From: Vibrio sp. 10N
GTDB lineage: Bacteria; Pseudomonadota; Gammaproteobacteria; Enterobacterales; Vibrionaceae
Assembly (NCBI RefSeq): GCF_036245475.1
Contig: NZ_BTPM01000001.1
Location: forward strand, 2,356,001 to 2,420,000
Reading direction: 5' to 3'
DNA: 64,000 nucleotides
Shown: in pieces, positions 1 to 8,451 of the stretch
How the letters are laid out: each line of letters opens with the position of its first letter
Position numbering within the stretch: the stretch's first letter is position 1
Notes under the pieces: model-generated
What the model saw: the letters and a program-made list of their open reading frames with translations, nothing else
Databases searched by the model: none
Told to the model about the DNA's origin: nothing
Program-made: the position numbers and the translations under genes

Positions 1-218
1 TGATCGACCGAGGTCATATTGGACAGCTTAACAACCGCTCTCGAATGACCATTGGTATCGACGGTAGAGATATCATCAATGGAGAACTTATTCCCCATTT
101 TTTCATCACCATATAGGACGGTTTGAGTCTGTCCTTCAATTTTGATGCCCGCTGTTTTATTGGATGCGCAGCCCACAATTGAGAGCAGTACACCGATTAC
201 TACTAACCACTTTTTCAT
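1..218 (-). CDS. YcfL-like (DUF1425-type) lipoprotein, partial
   Basis: The reading frame starts with ATG at 218 and runs off the left edge of the window, so only about 72 residues are visible. It begins MKKWLVVIGVLLSIVGCASN, a short basic N-terminus, a hydrophobic stretch and a lipobox (SIVGC), so the product should be an outer- or inner-membrane lipoprotein. Its start codon overlaps the stop of the upstream lipoprotein gene (TAATG), which points to translational coupling. Position downstream of a HinT gene and a COG3014-type lipoprotein matches the YcfL-LpoB neighbourhood of gammaproteobacteria; the YcfL assignment rests on this context and the short N-terminus, not on a full domain. Confidence 0.6.
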   Translation of the reverse strand, partial: MKKWLVVIGVLLSIVGCASNKTAGIKIEGQTQTVLYGDEKMGNKFSIDDISTVDTNGHSRAVVKLSNMTSVD

Positions 219-1618
219 TACAATCTTCCTAGTTGCTTATGCCAAATGGTGGCGTTGCCACCTTGCCTCGAAATCCAAACCAAGGCTGTTTGGCGATCTC
301 TCACTTCAAAAGTATAGTCTTGACCATCTACGGTGAGTGTGTGCTCGCCCGCTTTCACTATGTCGCTGGCCGCGTTGACTTGGCTAGGCAAGGTCTGCCA
401 GCTGCGTGTATCGGGTTGCTCAGTTAAAGTATTCCATACATTAAATAGCAAATTACCTACGTTATCTTCGTCCCCAGTGGAGCTCTTGCGGATTTGGTCT
501 TTCGCATAGACTCGAAGCGCTTGTCTCAACAAAATAGCTGGCATATTTTCAGACAGCTGCTGCTGCGCCATCAAGTTAACATCCACCAACTCATCGCCAA
601 TTATCGATTTACCGTCTAGTACGATAGGCGACTGTTTTGGCGAAACATTTGGCACATAATACGGCAATGCCACAGTATACAAGGCGGTATTACCTCGACT
701 GTCATAGATAGGCAAAGTCAGATTCCACGCTTGCATCGCCGAGACCACACCTTGCTCTTCCAACACGACGACACGTCCTTGGCCCTGCTTCGGGCCGGAG
801 CGATCCCCGTATTGCTTTTTCAATTTGGCTAAATCTTGGTTACGACTCGAACGCTTAGCGACACGAATTACCGCATCAATCACAGCTTCATTGTCCGGAG
901 CCACCGCGAGAGCGCGTGTGTAATCGATATAAGCGCCATTCAAATCATTAGATGCTTCGTACAGTAGCCCTGATAGATAAAGCAAATAGCCGTTTTGAAT
1001 CGCTTTAAGCTTATTACCTGCGTCAGGATAGCGTGATAATACCGAACCAAGGTTTGGCGACAGGCCTTGCTGCTTCAGTTGGTTTTCGGACGATTGAAGA
1101 TCTTTTTCTCTGGCTTGACGAGCACGCTCTTGTACTCGGTTCGCCCTTCTTACCTCAACTAATGCCCCTTCAAGGTCATTGTTCTGAACGTAATTAAGCC
1201 CGAGATAAAGATGCAAAAAGCCCAACTCATAATCAGGCGGAACGTACTCTGTGATATTGTCATTAATCGCCAATGCGCCCACACTTGTTGCAGTATCAGT
1301 GATCGAGATTAATGCTTTGTCTTGTTGTACACGGATCGCTTTATCACTTAACTCAAGTGCCGATTTACTTTGCGGATAATCGCGATTAAGAAACTCTACT
1401 CTGCCGCGTTCAAAATTATCCAAAATATCACCGGCTACCGGCTCGGCTGGCAGCGCCGCAAGCGCTTTATCATACTGACCAGTCTTTACCGATTGATACA
1501 CAATCGTATTTTGCTGAGTATAGTGACTAAAAAGATTTCCGGCCGTAAGCCCGGCACACGCGGTCAAGGTCGCACTCAATGCAACGGTTGCCGTAAATCT
1601 AACGCAACGTCTTAACAT
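218..1618 (-). CDS. COG3014-type TPR-like lipoprotein
   Basis: A 466-residue predicted lipoprotein. I choose the ATG at 1618 rather than the longer frame because it gives a good signal peptide, MLRRCVRFTATVALSATLTAC, with lipobox TLTAC. The mature part is largely helical, with repeats such as 'ELGFLHLYLGLNYVQNNDLEG' (about residues 130-150) and a later stretch naming a tetratricopeptide-like pattern of Tyr/Leu/Ala (about 215-250). The family is an uncharacterised periplasmic or outer-membrane lipoprotein often found with YcfL and LpoB, so a link to cell-envelope assembly is plausible but unproven. It ends 1 base into the next gene. Confidence 0.65.
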   Translation of the reverse strand: MLRRCVRFTATVALSATLTACAGLTAGNLFSHYTQQNTIVYQSVKTGQYDKALAALPAEPVAGDILDNFERGRVEFLNRDYPQSKSALELSDKAIRVQQDKALISITDTATSVGALAINDNITEYVPPDYELGFLHLYLGLNYVQNNDLEGALVEVRRANRVQERARQAREKDLQSSENQLKQQGLSPNLGSVLSRYPDAGNKLKAIQNGYLLYLSGLLYEASNDLNGAYIDYTRALAVAPDNEAVIDAVIRVAKRSSRNQDLAKLKKQYGDRSGPKQGQGRVVVLEEQGVVSAMQAWNLTLPIYDSRGNTALYTVALPYYVPNVSPKQSPIVLDGKSIIGDELVDVNLMAQQQLSENMPAILLRQALRVYAKDQIRKSSTGDEDNVGNLLFNVWNTLTEQPDTRSWQTLPSQVNAASDIVKAGEHTLTVDGQDYTFEVRDRQTALVWISRQGGNATIWHKQLGRL

Positions 1619-1721
1619 AAATTCTGAATAACATGACTCGTTGAGTTGTAAAGCCATGACTGTCACGTGTGGCAACTGAGCCACTAGGGAGAGTCATGAC
1701 TTGATAAGTAAAGTGACCGAC

Positions 1722-2072
1722 TTAGCCAACCAATAACGGACCAAGTGGGCGGCCACCGACAAGGTGCATGTGAATATGGTACACCTCTTGTCCGCCGTAC
1801 GCGTTGCAGTTCACTATGAGACGATAGCCATCTTCAGCAATCCCCTCTTCTTGGGCAATCTTTTTTGCGACCGTAAACATACGTCCCATCATAGCTTCAT
1901 CATCGGCTTCAACATCATTTACCGTTGGGATCAGTTTATTTGGGATGATCAGCACATGGCTTGGCGCCCGAGGATTAATATCGCGAAACGCTGTCACCAA
2001 GTCGTCTTGATACAGCACATCGGCAGGAATTTCTTTACGAATGATTTTGCTAAAAATGGTTTCTTCAGCCAT
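1722..2072 (-). CDS. hinT: HIT-family purine nucleoside phosphoramidase HinT
   Basis: A 116-residue HIT protein that hydrolyses adenosine phosphoramidates and related AMP-linked substrates in the cytosol. The histidine-triad motif HIHMHLV is near the C-terminus (about residues 98-104), followed by GGRPLGP, and the N-terminal half shows the typical [21 protein letters not shown] at 2072 is preferred over a start 12 bases upstream because GGAGAG lies 4 bases before it. Length equals the usual bacterial HinT. It heads a minus-strand run with the two lipoprotein genes, the order known from E. coli ycfF-ycfL-ycfM. Confidence 0.92.
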   Translation of the reverse strand: MAEETIFSKIIRKEIPADVLYQDDLVTAFRDINPRAPSHVLIIPNKLIPTVNDVEADDEAMMGRMFTVAKKIAQEEGIAEDGYRLIVNCNAYGGQEVYHIHMHLVGGRPLGPLLVG

Positions 2073-2457
2073 GAAGCTCTCCAATTACCAAATAGGATAC
2101 GTGTGTGGGTTACTAAGAAAGTATGCACCATGGGCATGGGGATCACAATTGAAAGCAAACCCTACTAGCTACTTGTTTTTATTATTGTTCAATTCTTCAA
2201 CGTGTCGACTCTCTCTCTCACAGACAGAGCTAACACTTCTTCACAAAACTATCACTTTTGTTGTGTTTTTGATGAGTGCGTCATAAAACGTAGCACTGTT
2301 TATTAGATATATTTCAGTTTTTGCTATTTCTAACGATAAAGAGACATAACACCAGCTGATATTTCGTTCGCACGCAGATTGTGCGACAGGTTGGTGGCAA
2401 ACGTCCAGACTACTTTTGTATCGTTTTTGTATTGCTGCAGTTTATAGGGAGAGATAA
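2073..2457. other. Intergenic region between hinT and the chemotaxis receptor
   Basis: About 385 bases without a credible gene. It must hold the divergent promoters of hinT and the methyl-accepting protein. A stretch reading TAACGATAA near 2330 resembles the -10 half of a flagellar sigma28 promoter but I find no matching -35 element at the right distance, so I do not call it. Confidence 0.4.
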
Positions 2458-4449
2458 ATGCAGGGTTCTGTTATCAGAAGAATGTATGCCGGCTTTACGC
2501 TGATCGTCGTACTATTCGTCATCACTATCGCCATCATGCTTAACGGCATGAATCAGATTCACCAAAACTTTGGTTCCGTTTCGAACACATCGTTGCCTCT
2601 GGTGTCCATGTCCAACCAAACCAGTGTGCAGCTGTTATCCGCTGATAAGTCATTCAAAGACTTTCTCACCACGCAGAACGAAGAGCGCATGACCATCCGC
2701 CGTGATGAGTTTACGGTATCGATGCAAAAATTTGGCGAGGCGCTCACTCAGCTTTCTGAAGTAAGCCAGGGTATCCCAGAGCTTGAAGCTGCGATTACTG
2801 AATTACGTGACGTTCAAACACGCTATGACCAAGAAGCGCAAACCGCGATGGACAACTACCAATCCATGTTTGCGGCACAAGAGCAAGTTCAGCAATCGAC
2901 TCGTCGCTTCCAAAAACTGCACGCTGACCTGTCAGTGGGTATGAAAGAGTATGTCGATGATTCATCGAGCATCTCAGTTAAAGTAATGGCGAAAAGCTAT
3001 TTCATTAAACTAAAAGACGCAGAGATCATCACATCCGATGCACTGGCGAGCAGCGACACGGAATTTGTACAGCAAGCAGTAAACAAAAACCGCAAAGCGG
3101 TAAGCCACTTAAACTACGCCTTCAACGGCCTGGTGAGTCAGATGCCGGAGCTAAAAGACGCTTTTGCTGAGTCAGTTGCTCAATTTACTCAGGACGTTGG
3201 CCGAAAAGGCGGGGTACTCGATCAACACAACAGCTACCTGATTGCTAAAGATGCGCTATACCAGAACATTGAAAGTCTAGCCGTAGTGGTTGACGAAGCA
3301 ATGGTGACCCTAAACGGCTTCAGTGACACTGCAACCAGTAACCTTAATCAATCCTTGGCTCACGCCGGTGACATCTACAACGAAGGTGTCATTAAAGCCG
3401 TCAGCATCGGTTTTGTCGTGACATTGATTGCGGTTGGTATTGGCTATCACATTGCGCAAAGTGTACGCCAGCCACTTAACAGTACGCTTAAGACATTAGA
3501 GAGCCTAACCGAAGGCGACATGACTCAGCGTATCGAAGTGAAATACAACAACGAATTCCGCCGCCTGGGTAACCATATTAATACCCTCGCGGACAGCTTA
3601 CACAACGTTCTGGTCAAGCTTAACGATGCGTCAGACAACCTAACAGATACCGCAAGCAGCAACCAATCGACATCAGCCAGTGCCCAGCAACAGTTGAGCG
3701 CACAGCGTGAGCAAACGGCCAATGTCGCCACAGCAATGACCGAAATGTCCCATTCGGTACAAGAAGTGGCAAACAGCGCACAAAGTTCACTAGAAAAAGT
3801 ACATGCCGTAGAGTCTGCATCTGAATCTGGTCGTCAGATCATGAGCACCAACATCAGCACCATCAACCAACTAGAGACACGCCTCAATGAATCGGTTGAA
3901 GCGGTGGGTGAGCTGCAACGTATGAGTAGCCAAATTGGTAGCATTCTTGATGTGATACGCAACATTGCAGAACAAACCAACCTACTCGCCCTCAACGCAG
4001 CGATTGAAGCTGCACGTGCCGGCGAGCAAGGTCGAGGCTTTGCAGTCGTTGCTGATGAAGTTCGAGTGTTGGCACAAAAGACCACTGAATCGACAACTGA
4101 GATTGAAACCATGATCAGCAATTTGCAGTCCAGCTCTAAGAGTGCAGGCTCTGTGATTGAAAGCTGTATGAAAGACATGGAACTGTCGGTTGAACAAGCT
4201 TCAAGTGCTAATGGCGCGATGGAAGAAATTCAGGCGCTCATTATTGAAATCAGCCAAATGAGTACTCACATCTCTCAAGCCGCTGCAGAGCAGAGTGAGA
4301 CTACCGCTGACATCGCGAAGAACATTGAAGAAATCAATCACATCGCAGATGACAGTTATCAAGCGATGTCACAAATTGCCTCGACGAGCCAAAGCTTGAC
4401 GAGTCTGGCTAACCAACAAGGTGAGTTAGTACACCGATTTAAGCTTTAA
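2458..4449 (+). CDS. Methyl-accepting chemotaxis protein
   Basis: A 663-residue transmembrane chemoreceptor. It has a first membrane helix at about residues 10-30, a long helical periplasmic sensor region (about 31-310), a second helix at about 313-334 ([16 protein letters not shown]), a HAMP domain and then the cytoplasmic signalling hairpin. The hairpin tip shows the invariant [20 protein letters not shown] (about 502-521) followed by [14 protein letters not shown], which binds CheA and CheW. The ligand cannot be read from the sequence; the helical-bundle sensor resembles neither a clear Cache nor a clear PAS domain. AGGGAGA sits 6 bases before the ATG. It is monocistronic, closed by a strong terminator. 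Confidence 0.93.
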   Translation: MQGSVIRRMYAGFTLIVVLFVITIAIMLNGMNQIHQNFGSVSNTSLPLVSMSNQTSVQLLSADKSFKDFLTTQNEERMTIRRDEFTVSMQKFGEALTQLSEVSQGIPELEAAITELRDVQTRYDQEAQTAMDNYQSMFAAQEQVQQSTRRFQKLHADLSVGMKEYVDDSSSISVKVMAKSYFIKLKDAEIITSDALASSDTEFVQQAVNKNRKAVSHLNYAFNGLVSQMPELKDAFAESVAQFTQDVGRKGGVLDQHNSYLIAKDALYQNIESLAVVVDEAMVTLNGFSDTATSNLNQSLAHAGDIYNEGVIKAVSIGFVVTLIAVGIGYHIAQSVRQPLNSTLKTLESLTEGDMTQRIEVKYNNEFRRLGNHINTLADSLHNVLVKLNDASDNLTDTASSNQSTSASAQQQLSAQREQTANVATAMTEMSHSVQEVANSAQSSLEKVHAVESASESGRQIMSTNISTINQLETRLNESVEAVGELQRMSSQIGSILDVIRNIAEQTNLLALNAAIEAARAGEQGRGFAVVADEVRVLAQKTTESTTEIETMISNLQSSSKSAGSVIESCMKDMELSVEQASSANGAMEEIQALIIEISQMSTHISQAAAEQSETTADIAKNIEEINHIADDSYQAMSQIASTSQSLTSLANQQGELVHRFKL

Positions 4450-4478
4450 CTTAGTCAACAAAGCGTAAATAATTCATC

Positions 4479-4514
4479 AAGAGCGAGATTCCTAGGGTCT
4501 CGCTCTTGTTTTTT
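4479..4514 (+). terminator. Intrinsic terminator of the chemoreceptor gene
   Basis: Inverted arms AAGAGCGAGA and TCTCGCTCTT enclose a short loop (TTCCTAGGG) and are followed by TGTTTTTT, 30 bases after the stop codon. Confidence 0.85.
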
Positions 4515-4631
4515 AAACCTAACGCCATTATATCTTGAGTATGGCTTGCTTTACTTTTTAAAGACCTAGCGCAGGATTGCGTTGCGTCGTCTTCTCTTTT
4601 CTTCGGCAAGCCAAATGTTGAAGGAAACACT

Positions 4632-5804
4632 ATGGCCGTTCATGTAGGCATCATTGACCAAGATCCCATCCGTTTGGTCACCCCGTTACTCGATGACCGC
4701 ACCGTCAGTCGTCATATCATTTTTATTGGCGACGAGTCCCAGTTCGACATGTATGAGCGTTTAAGCGCGGTACTGGGAGAGCGTGATATTACCTCCGAGT
4801 TTTTTGAGATCCCTGACATCGTCAACACCTCAGCCATCAAACAATCAATTCTGACTCTCGCCAATACGCTCAAAGAGAAAAATCTAGAAGTGAAGCTCAA
4901 TGCGAGTTGTGGCCTACGACACCGCTTGCTCTCTGTCTATGAAGTGTTTCGTACTTTCCACTGGCCGATTTTTGTCGTTGAGCCGAACAGCGACAAAATG
5001 TGTTGGCTCTATCCTGAAGGTGCGCAAGATGCACAAGTGCAAGATCACATCACCATCGGCGACTATCTGACCATCTTCGGTGCAAGAGGTGAGTTCACCG
5101 ATTATGATCTCCCGCCACAGTTGGATAAAAAGCTGTACGAACTTGGAGAGAAATGGGCGAGTAACGCGCTAGAACTTGGCCCAGGTCTAGCGACCCTCAA
5201 TTATCTTGCAACCACATGCCGTAAAGAGCAGAAGCTCGATGTCGCCCTATCTGAAAAGCAGCAGGGATACCGAGAGCTTAATATGCTCATCAGTGACTTG
5301 GTGGAATCTCAAATCGCAAGCTACGACAACGGTGTATTGACCTTTATCAGTGAAGACGCGCGCCGTTTCTCAAACGGTGAATGGCTTGAGAACTTAGTGC
5401 ATAGCACGGTAAAACAGATCCGTGATGACTTGCCAACCATTCAAGACCACTCACTCAACGTACAGGTATACCGCCAACTGGGTGAACGTGAAGTCCGCAA
5501 TGAATTAGATGTTGCGTCAGTGGTGAACAACAAGCTGCACATTATTGAATGTAAGACTAAAGGCATGCGAGATGATGGCGACGATACGCTCTACAAGCTC
5601 GAATCGCTGCGCGATCTTCTGGGCGGCTTGCAAGCACGTGCCATGCTAGTGAGCTTTAGACCCCTACGTCATAACGACATCACTCGCGCAGAAGATCTAG
5701 GACTGGCACTTATCGGCCCGGACGAACTCAAAGATCTTAAACACCACCTCACTATTTGGTTCCAAGGCGCTGGCGGCATCGATGAGCGCGCACGTTTAAG
5801 TTAA
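4632..5804 (+). CDS. Stand-alone CARF-PD-(D/E)XK nuclease (DUF1887, VC1899/Card1-like)
   Basis: A 390-residue two-domain protein. Residues 1 to about 150 form a Rossmann-like CARF sensor (VHVGIIDQDPIRLVTPLL at the first strand); a winged-helix-like linker follows; residues about 240-390 form a PD-(D/E)XK nuclease with D293 and E306-C-K308 as the likely metal-binding residues (NELDVASVV...HIIECKTK). In characterised relatives (Card1/Can2) cyclic tetra-adenylate made by type III CRISPR complexes activates DNA and RNA cleavage. The close match from memory is V. cholerae VC1899, a DUF1887 protein. The CARF loop that usually reads N-x-T-G-G-T-K here reads N90-A-S-C-G-L-R-H. No CRISPR gene or array is nearby; it sits alone between a chemoreceptor and a convergent MFS gene. 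Confidence 0.85.
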   Translation: MAVHVGIIDQDPIRLVTPLLDDRTVSRHIIFIGDESQFDMYERLSAVLGERDITSEFFEIPDIVNTSAIKQSILTLANTLKEKNLEVKLNASCGLRHRLLSVYEVFRTFHWPIFVVEPNSDKMCWLYPEGAQDAQVQDHITIGDYLTIFGARGEFTDYDLPPQLDKKLYELGEKWASNALELGPGLATLNYLATTCRKEQKLDVALSEKQQGYRELNMLISDLVESQIASYDNGVLTFISEDARRFSNGEWLENLVHSTVKQIRDDLPTIQDHSLNVQVYRQLGEREVRNELDVASVVNNKLHIIECKTKGMRDDGDDTLYKLESLRDLLGGLQARAMLVSFRPLRHNDITRAEDLGLALIGPDELKDLKHHLTIWFQGAGGIDERARLS

Positions 5805-5824
5805 TTTACAACTAGCACGTACAA

Positions 5825-5853
5825 AAAAGGCTTGGCAATATGCCAAGCCTTTT
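5825..5853. terminator. Bidirectional terminator between the CARF nuclease and MFS genes
   Basis: Perfect 12-base arms AAAAGGCTTGGC and GCCAAGCCTTTT around the loop AATAT, with A-run on one side and T-run on the other, between two convergent genes. Confidence 0.88.
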
Positions 5854-5869
5854 ACTATCGAAATCTAAA

Positions 5870-7114
5870 TTATGCTGATTTCACTTGCTCACGCTTTACC
5901 GCTGCATTGTGCTTCATGCCAACGATGACCACACAAACATAAGCCGCAATTGTTAGACCAAGGATAGCAAATGGTAGCGCTGCCCAGCCGTAGCCATCAA
6001 CAGCAATACCACTGATCACACTGCCAAGACCAAAGCCAAGAGAGATGAAGAACATCATCAGACCTTGAGTCAAACCACCACCAACAAACGTTAGACGCGC
6101 CGCAATTGCTGGGGAAATCATGTCCGTTACTGTGATGCCTTGAAGATAAACAAGGAAAAGCGCCAGTGGGATGATGTAGTGTAGAGACATACCCGCTTCT
6201 GCAATCACATACGCAATACCAATCACCACGATCGACGCGACTGCAGACAGTTTAAATAGGCTTAGGTTACCAAAACGAGCAACAAATTTTTCTGCCGCAA
6301 CAAGAATCACTAGGCCAAGAATTGACGCCACTGAAAGATTCGCTGCAGATAGTGACTGAGCCACACCGTAGCCGTTCTCTAGTAGGTTTGGATATTGTGC
6401 TTGGAATGCGCCTTGACCCGCACACAGTAGACCAACCGCGAGTAGGAATAGACCAAAGTTAGAGAAGATAACCTTAACAAAGCCAACCTTTGGTGCGTCG
6501 TCTTCTGCCGCTGCAGCCGCCATCGCTTCCGCATTGTCAAGAATGCGCTGCGCTGGCTTCTTATTGGTTAGCATAGTGATAACAGCAAGTACAGCAACAA
6601 TCGCCATCATTGCCATAAAGCGCATTTCGTAAGACCAACCCAGTTCGGTTACGTAAGCAAGCGCGATACCAGACAGCAACGAACCAATGATAAGAACCTG
6701 AGCCATGCGACCTAGCTTAGACGCTTCTGTCTTTGCATCGTAACCCGCGAAAGTAATAAACACTGGGTTAAGCATTAGAAGAATGGCAGAACCCGTACCA
6801 AAGAACACTGAGCCTACCGCCATCATTGCAAAGTTGCTGCCTGCTGCCAGGAAGCATGCGCCGGCCAATAGGTAAGAGACCATGCCAAAAAGCTGAGCTA
6901 AACGGTGCGCTTTATATTTGTCTGCAAGCATGCCGATAATTGGAGCGAAAAGGCCAGCTAGACCAAATAGACCCATCGCCAAACCAGCGTCGGTTGCACT
7001 GCCCGTACGAGCAAGAATAAATGATGGTACCATCATAGGAATAAATACGATTTGTACGATGCCGTAAGCAAAGTGCGCTGAGAACCAGCCTTCTAAGCCG
7101 AGTTTTTTCAACAT
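5870..7114 (-). CDS. Major facilitator superfamily transporter
   Basis: A 414-residue inner-membrane protein with about twelve hydrophobic segments and a central cytoplasmic loop (about residues 185-215, Ala- and Glu-rich: AMAAAAAEDDAPK). The first loop carries the MFS signature region GMLADKYKAHR. I use the ATG at 7114, preceded by GAGG at a good distance, rather than the 20-residue longer frame. Substrate is not evident. It is divergent from a LysR-type regulator, which very often controls such a neighbour, so it may export or import the regulator's effector. Confidence 0.82.
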   Translation of the reverse strand: MLKKLGLEGWFSAHFAYGIVQIVFIPMMVPSFILARTGSATDAGLAMGLFGLAGLFAPIIGMLADKYKAHRLAQLFGMVSYLLAGACFLAAGSNFAMMAVGSVFFGTGSAILLMLNPVFITFAGYDAKTEASKLGRMAQVLIIGSLLSGIALAYVTELGWSYEMRFMAMMAIVAVLAVITMLTNKKPAQRILDNAEAMAAAAAEDDAPKVGFVKVIFSNFGLFLLAVGLLCAGQGAFQAQYPNLLENGYGVAQSLSAANLSVASILGLVILVAAEKFVARFGNLSLFKLSAVASIVVIGIAYVIAEAGMSLHYIIPLALFLVYLQGITVTDMISPAIAARLTFVGGGLTQGLMMFFISLGFGLGSVISGIAVDGYGWAALPFAILGLTIAAYVCVVIVGMKHNAAVKREQVKSA

Positions 7115-7465
7115 GTTGCAGACCTCATTAGGAGTCATCCATAGGGTTGTTGGAATTAAGGAGTAATACAGCAAAAAGAGTCCTTTTTTCAGCCATACTC
7201 ATCATAGCCTTCACAATCAGCATTAATAAGTAACATACTAGTACACGTTTCTAGCACGAATCTGTTACTCTTGCGTCCTCTAATTGCGGCGGGCGTTTAA
7301 GGGCCGCAATCATATCAAGCTCTCAAATTAGCTGTAATAGTGTTGACTCCCCACTGTCAACATAACGCTTCACTGGGCGTCAGAAATGCTATACTCTACG
7401 CATCATAACAATAAACTCATTAGCGACTGATAAACACGCTAATCCTTTTGGTGGGAGTTTCCCCT
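7115..7465. other. Divergent promoter region, MFS gene and LysR gene
   Basis: 351 bases with no gene. It holds the inverted repeat described separately, a TATACT hexamer at 7390-7395 that could be the -10 element of the LysR gene, and an AT-rich stretch near 7200-7260 on the MFS side. The arrangement is typical of a LysR regulator controlling a divergent target. Confidence 0.5.
7341..7362. promoter_or_regulatory. Inverted repeat, candidate LysR-family operator
   Basis: TGTTGAC and GTCAACA face each other across 8 bases. It lies between the divergent genes and about 28 bases upstream of a TATACT hexamer, a position expected for a LysR-type regulator binding site. The assignment is inference from symmetry and place. 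Confidence 0.5.
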
Positions 7466-8347
7466 ATGAACCTTACAAAACTGCGAGTGTTTGCTCTGAC
7501 TGCCGAACATGGCTCGCTCACTAAAGTTGCCAACATCATGGGTAAAACCCGCACATCTTTGAGTATGGCGCTCTCTAGCCTAGAAGATGAACTCGGTGTT
7601 GAATTGTTTGAGCGCACTCGTAACCGATTAGTATTGAATGATGCCGGTGCCGCTTTACTGCCCGACTGTCGCAACATTCTCAATATGGCCGAAAGCTTAT
7701 ACTCAAAAGCAGAACAGTTCCGCCAAGGTGACAGCGACAAAATCCGTATTGCTTATGACGATACGCTGCCATCGACATTTTGGCGACGTCAGTTAGTCGC
7801 ACTCTCCGACGAGTTTCCCCATATTTCACTAACGGCTATCAAAGCATCCAGTGCCGACATCCCGACGCTAGTAAAGGAAAATCACGTCGATCTCGGTTAC
7901 GGACTCGTGTTTAGCTCGGGCGACGATCCAATGATCAAAGTTCGTGCTCTGCATCGTATCCGCATGATGGCTGTGTGCTCCCCACAACATGATCTCGCTA
8001 AACTCGCTAACGTGACCAGTACCGACATCACCGCCTATCGTCAGATCGTTTTGTCGCACCTTTTCGATGAGATTCACCAAGATTTCCGCCCAATTTCCAG
8101 CAGCACTATGAGCTTTTCTAACTACCAAGAAGTGTTAGAGGCCGTCGTGGATAATTTAGGCTGGGGCATTATTCCAGAAACGTTGGTAAAACAAGAATTG
8201 CGTAAAGAGCACCTTGTGGTGCTAAAGCATCCAAATGGTATGTATTACGAGAGCTTTGGTGAAATGTCGAGACCGAATGATCATACCGTCGAAACTCGTC
8301 AGGCGTTGATAGATGGAATTGAAGAAGGGATTTACGACTTGTTTTAA
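7466..8347 (+). CDS. LysR-family transcriptional regulator
   Basis: A 293-residue regulator. The N-terminal winged helix-turn-helix is clear (about residues 1-60: MNLTKLRVFALTAEHGSLTK, then ALSSLEDELGVELFERTRN), and the rest matches the two-lobed periplasmic-binding-protein-like effector domain. ATG 7466 is chosen because GGGAG lies 9 bases upstream and because LysR proteins begin just before the first helix. The effector is unknown. It is divergent from the MFS gene, its most likely target. Confidence 0.88.
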   Translation: MNLTKLRVFALTAEHGSLTKVANIMGKTRTSLSMALSSLEDELGVELFERTRNRLVLNDAGAALLPDCRNILNMAESLYSKAEQFRQGDSDKIRIAYDDTLPSTFWRRQLVALSDEFPHISLTAIKASSADIPTLVKENHVDLGYGLVFSSGDDPMIKVRALHRIRMMAVCSPQHDLAKLANVTSTDITAYRQIVLSHLFDEIHQDFRPISSSTMSFSNYQEVLEAVVDNLGWGIIPETLVKQELRKEHLVVLKHPNGMYYESFGEMSRPNDHTVETRQALIDGIEEGIYDLF

Positions 8348-8396
8348 GAGTAAACGAGTAGGTTCTGAGAACTTATTCGTTTCGTTCTCTGAATGC

Positions 8397-8426
8397 AAAA
8401 AGCCGAAGCAAATGCTTCGGCTTTTT
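8397..8426. terminator. Bidirectional terminator after the LysR gene
   Basis: AAAAAGCCGAAGC and GCTTCGGCTTTTT pair around AAAT, between the LysR gene and the convergent aldehyde dehydrogenase gene. Confidence 0.88.
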
Positions 8427-8451
8427 CGTTTTATCGATTGGGGTAAATCGA

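Noticed and set aside
2300..2457. Sigma28 promoter for the chemoreceptor
   Set aside because: A TAACGATAA stretch fits the -10 half but no matching -35 lies at the expected distance.
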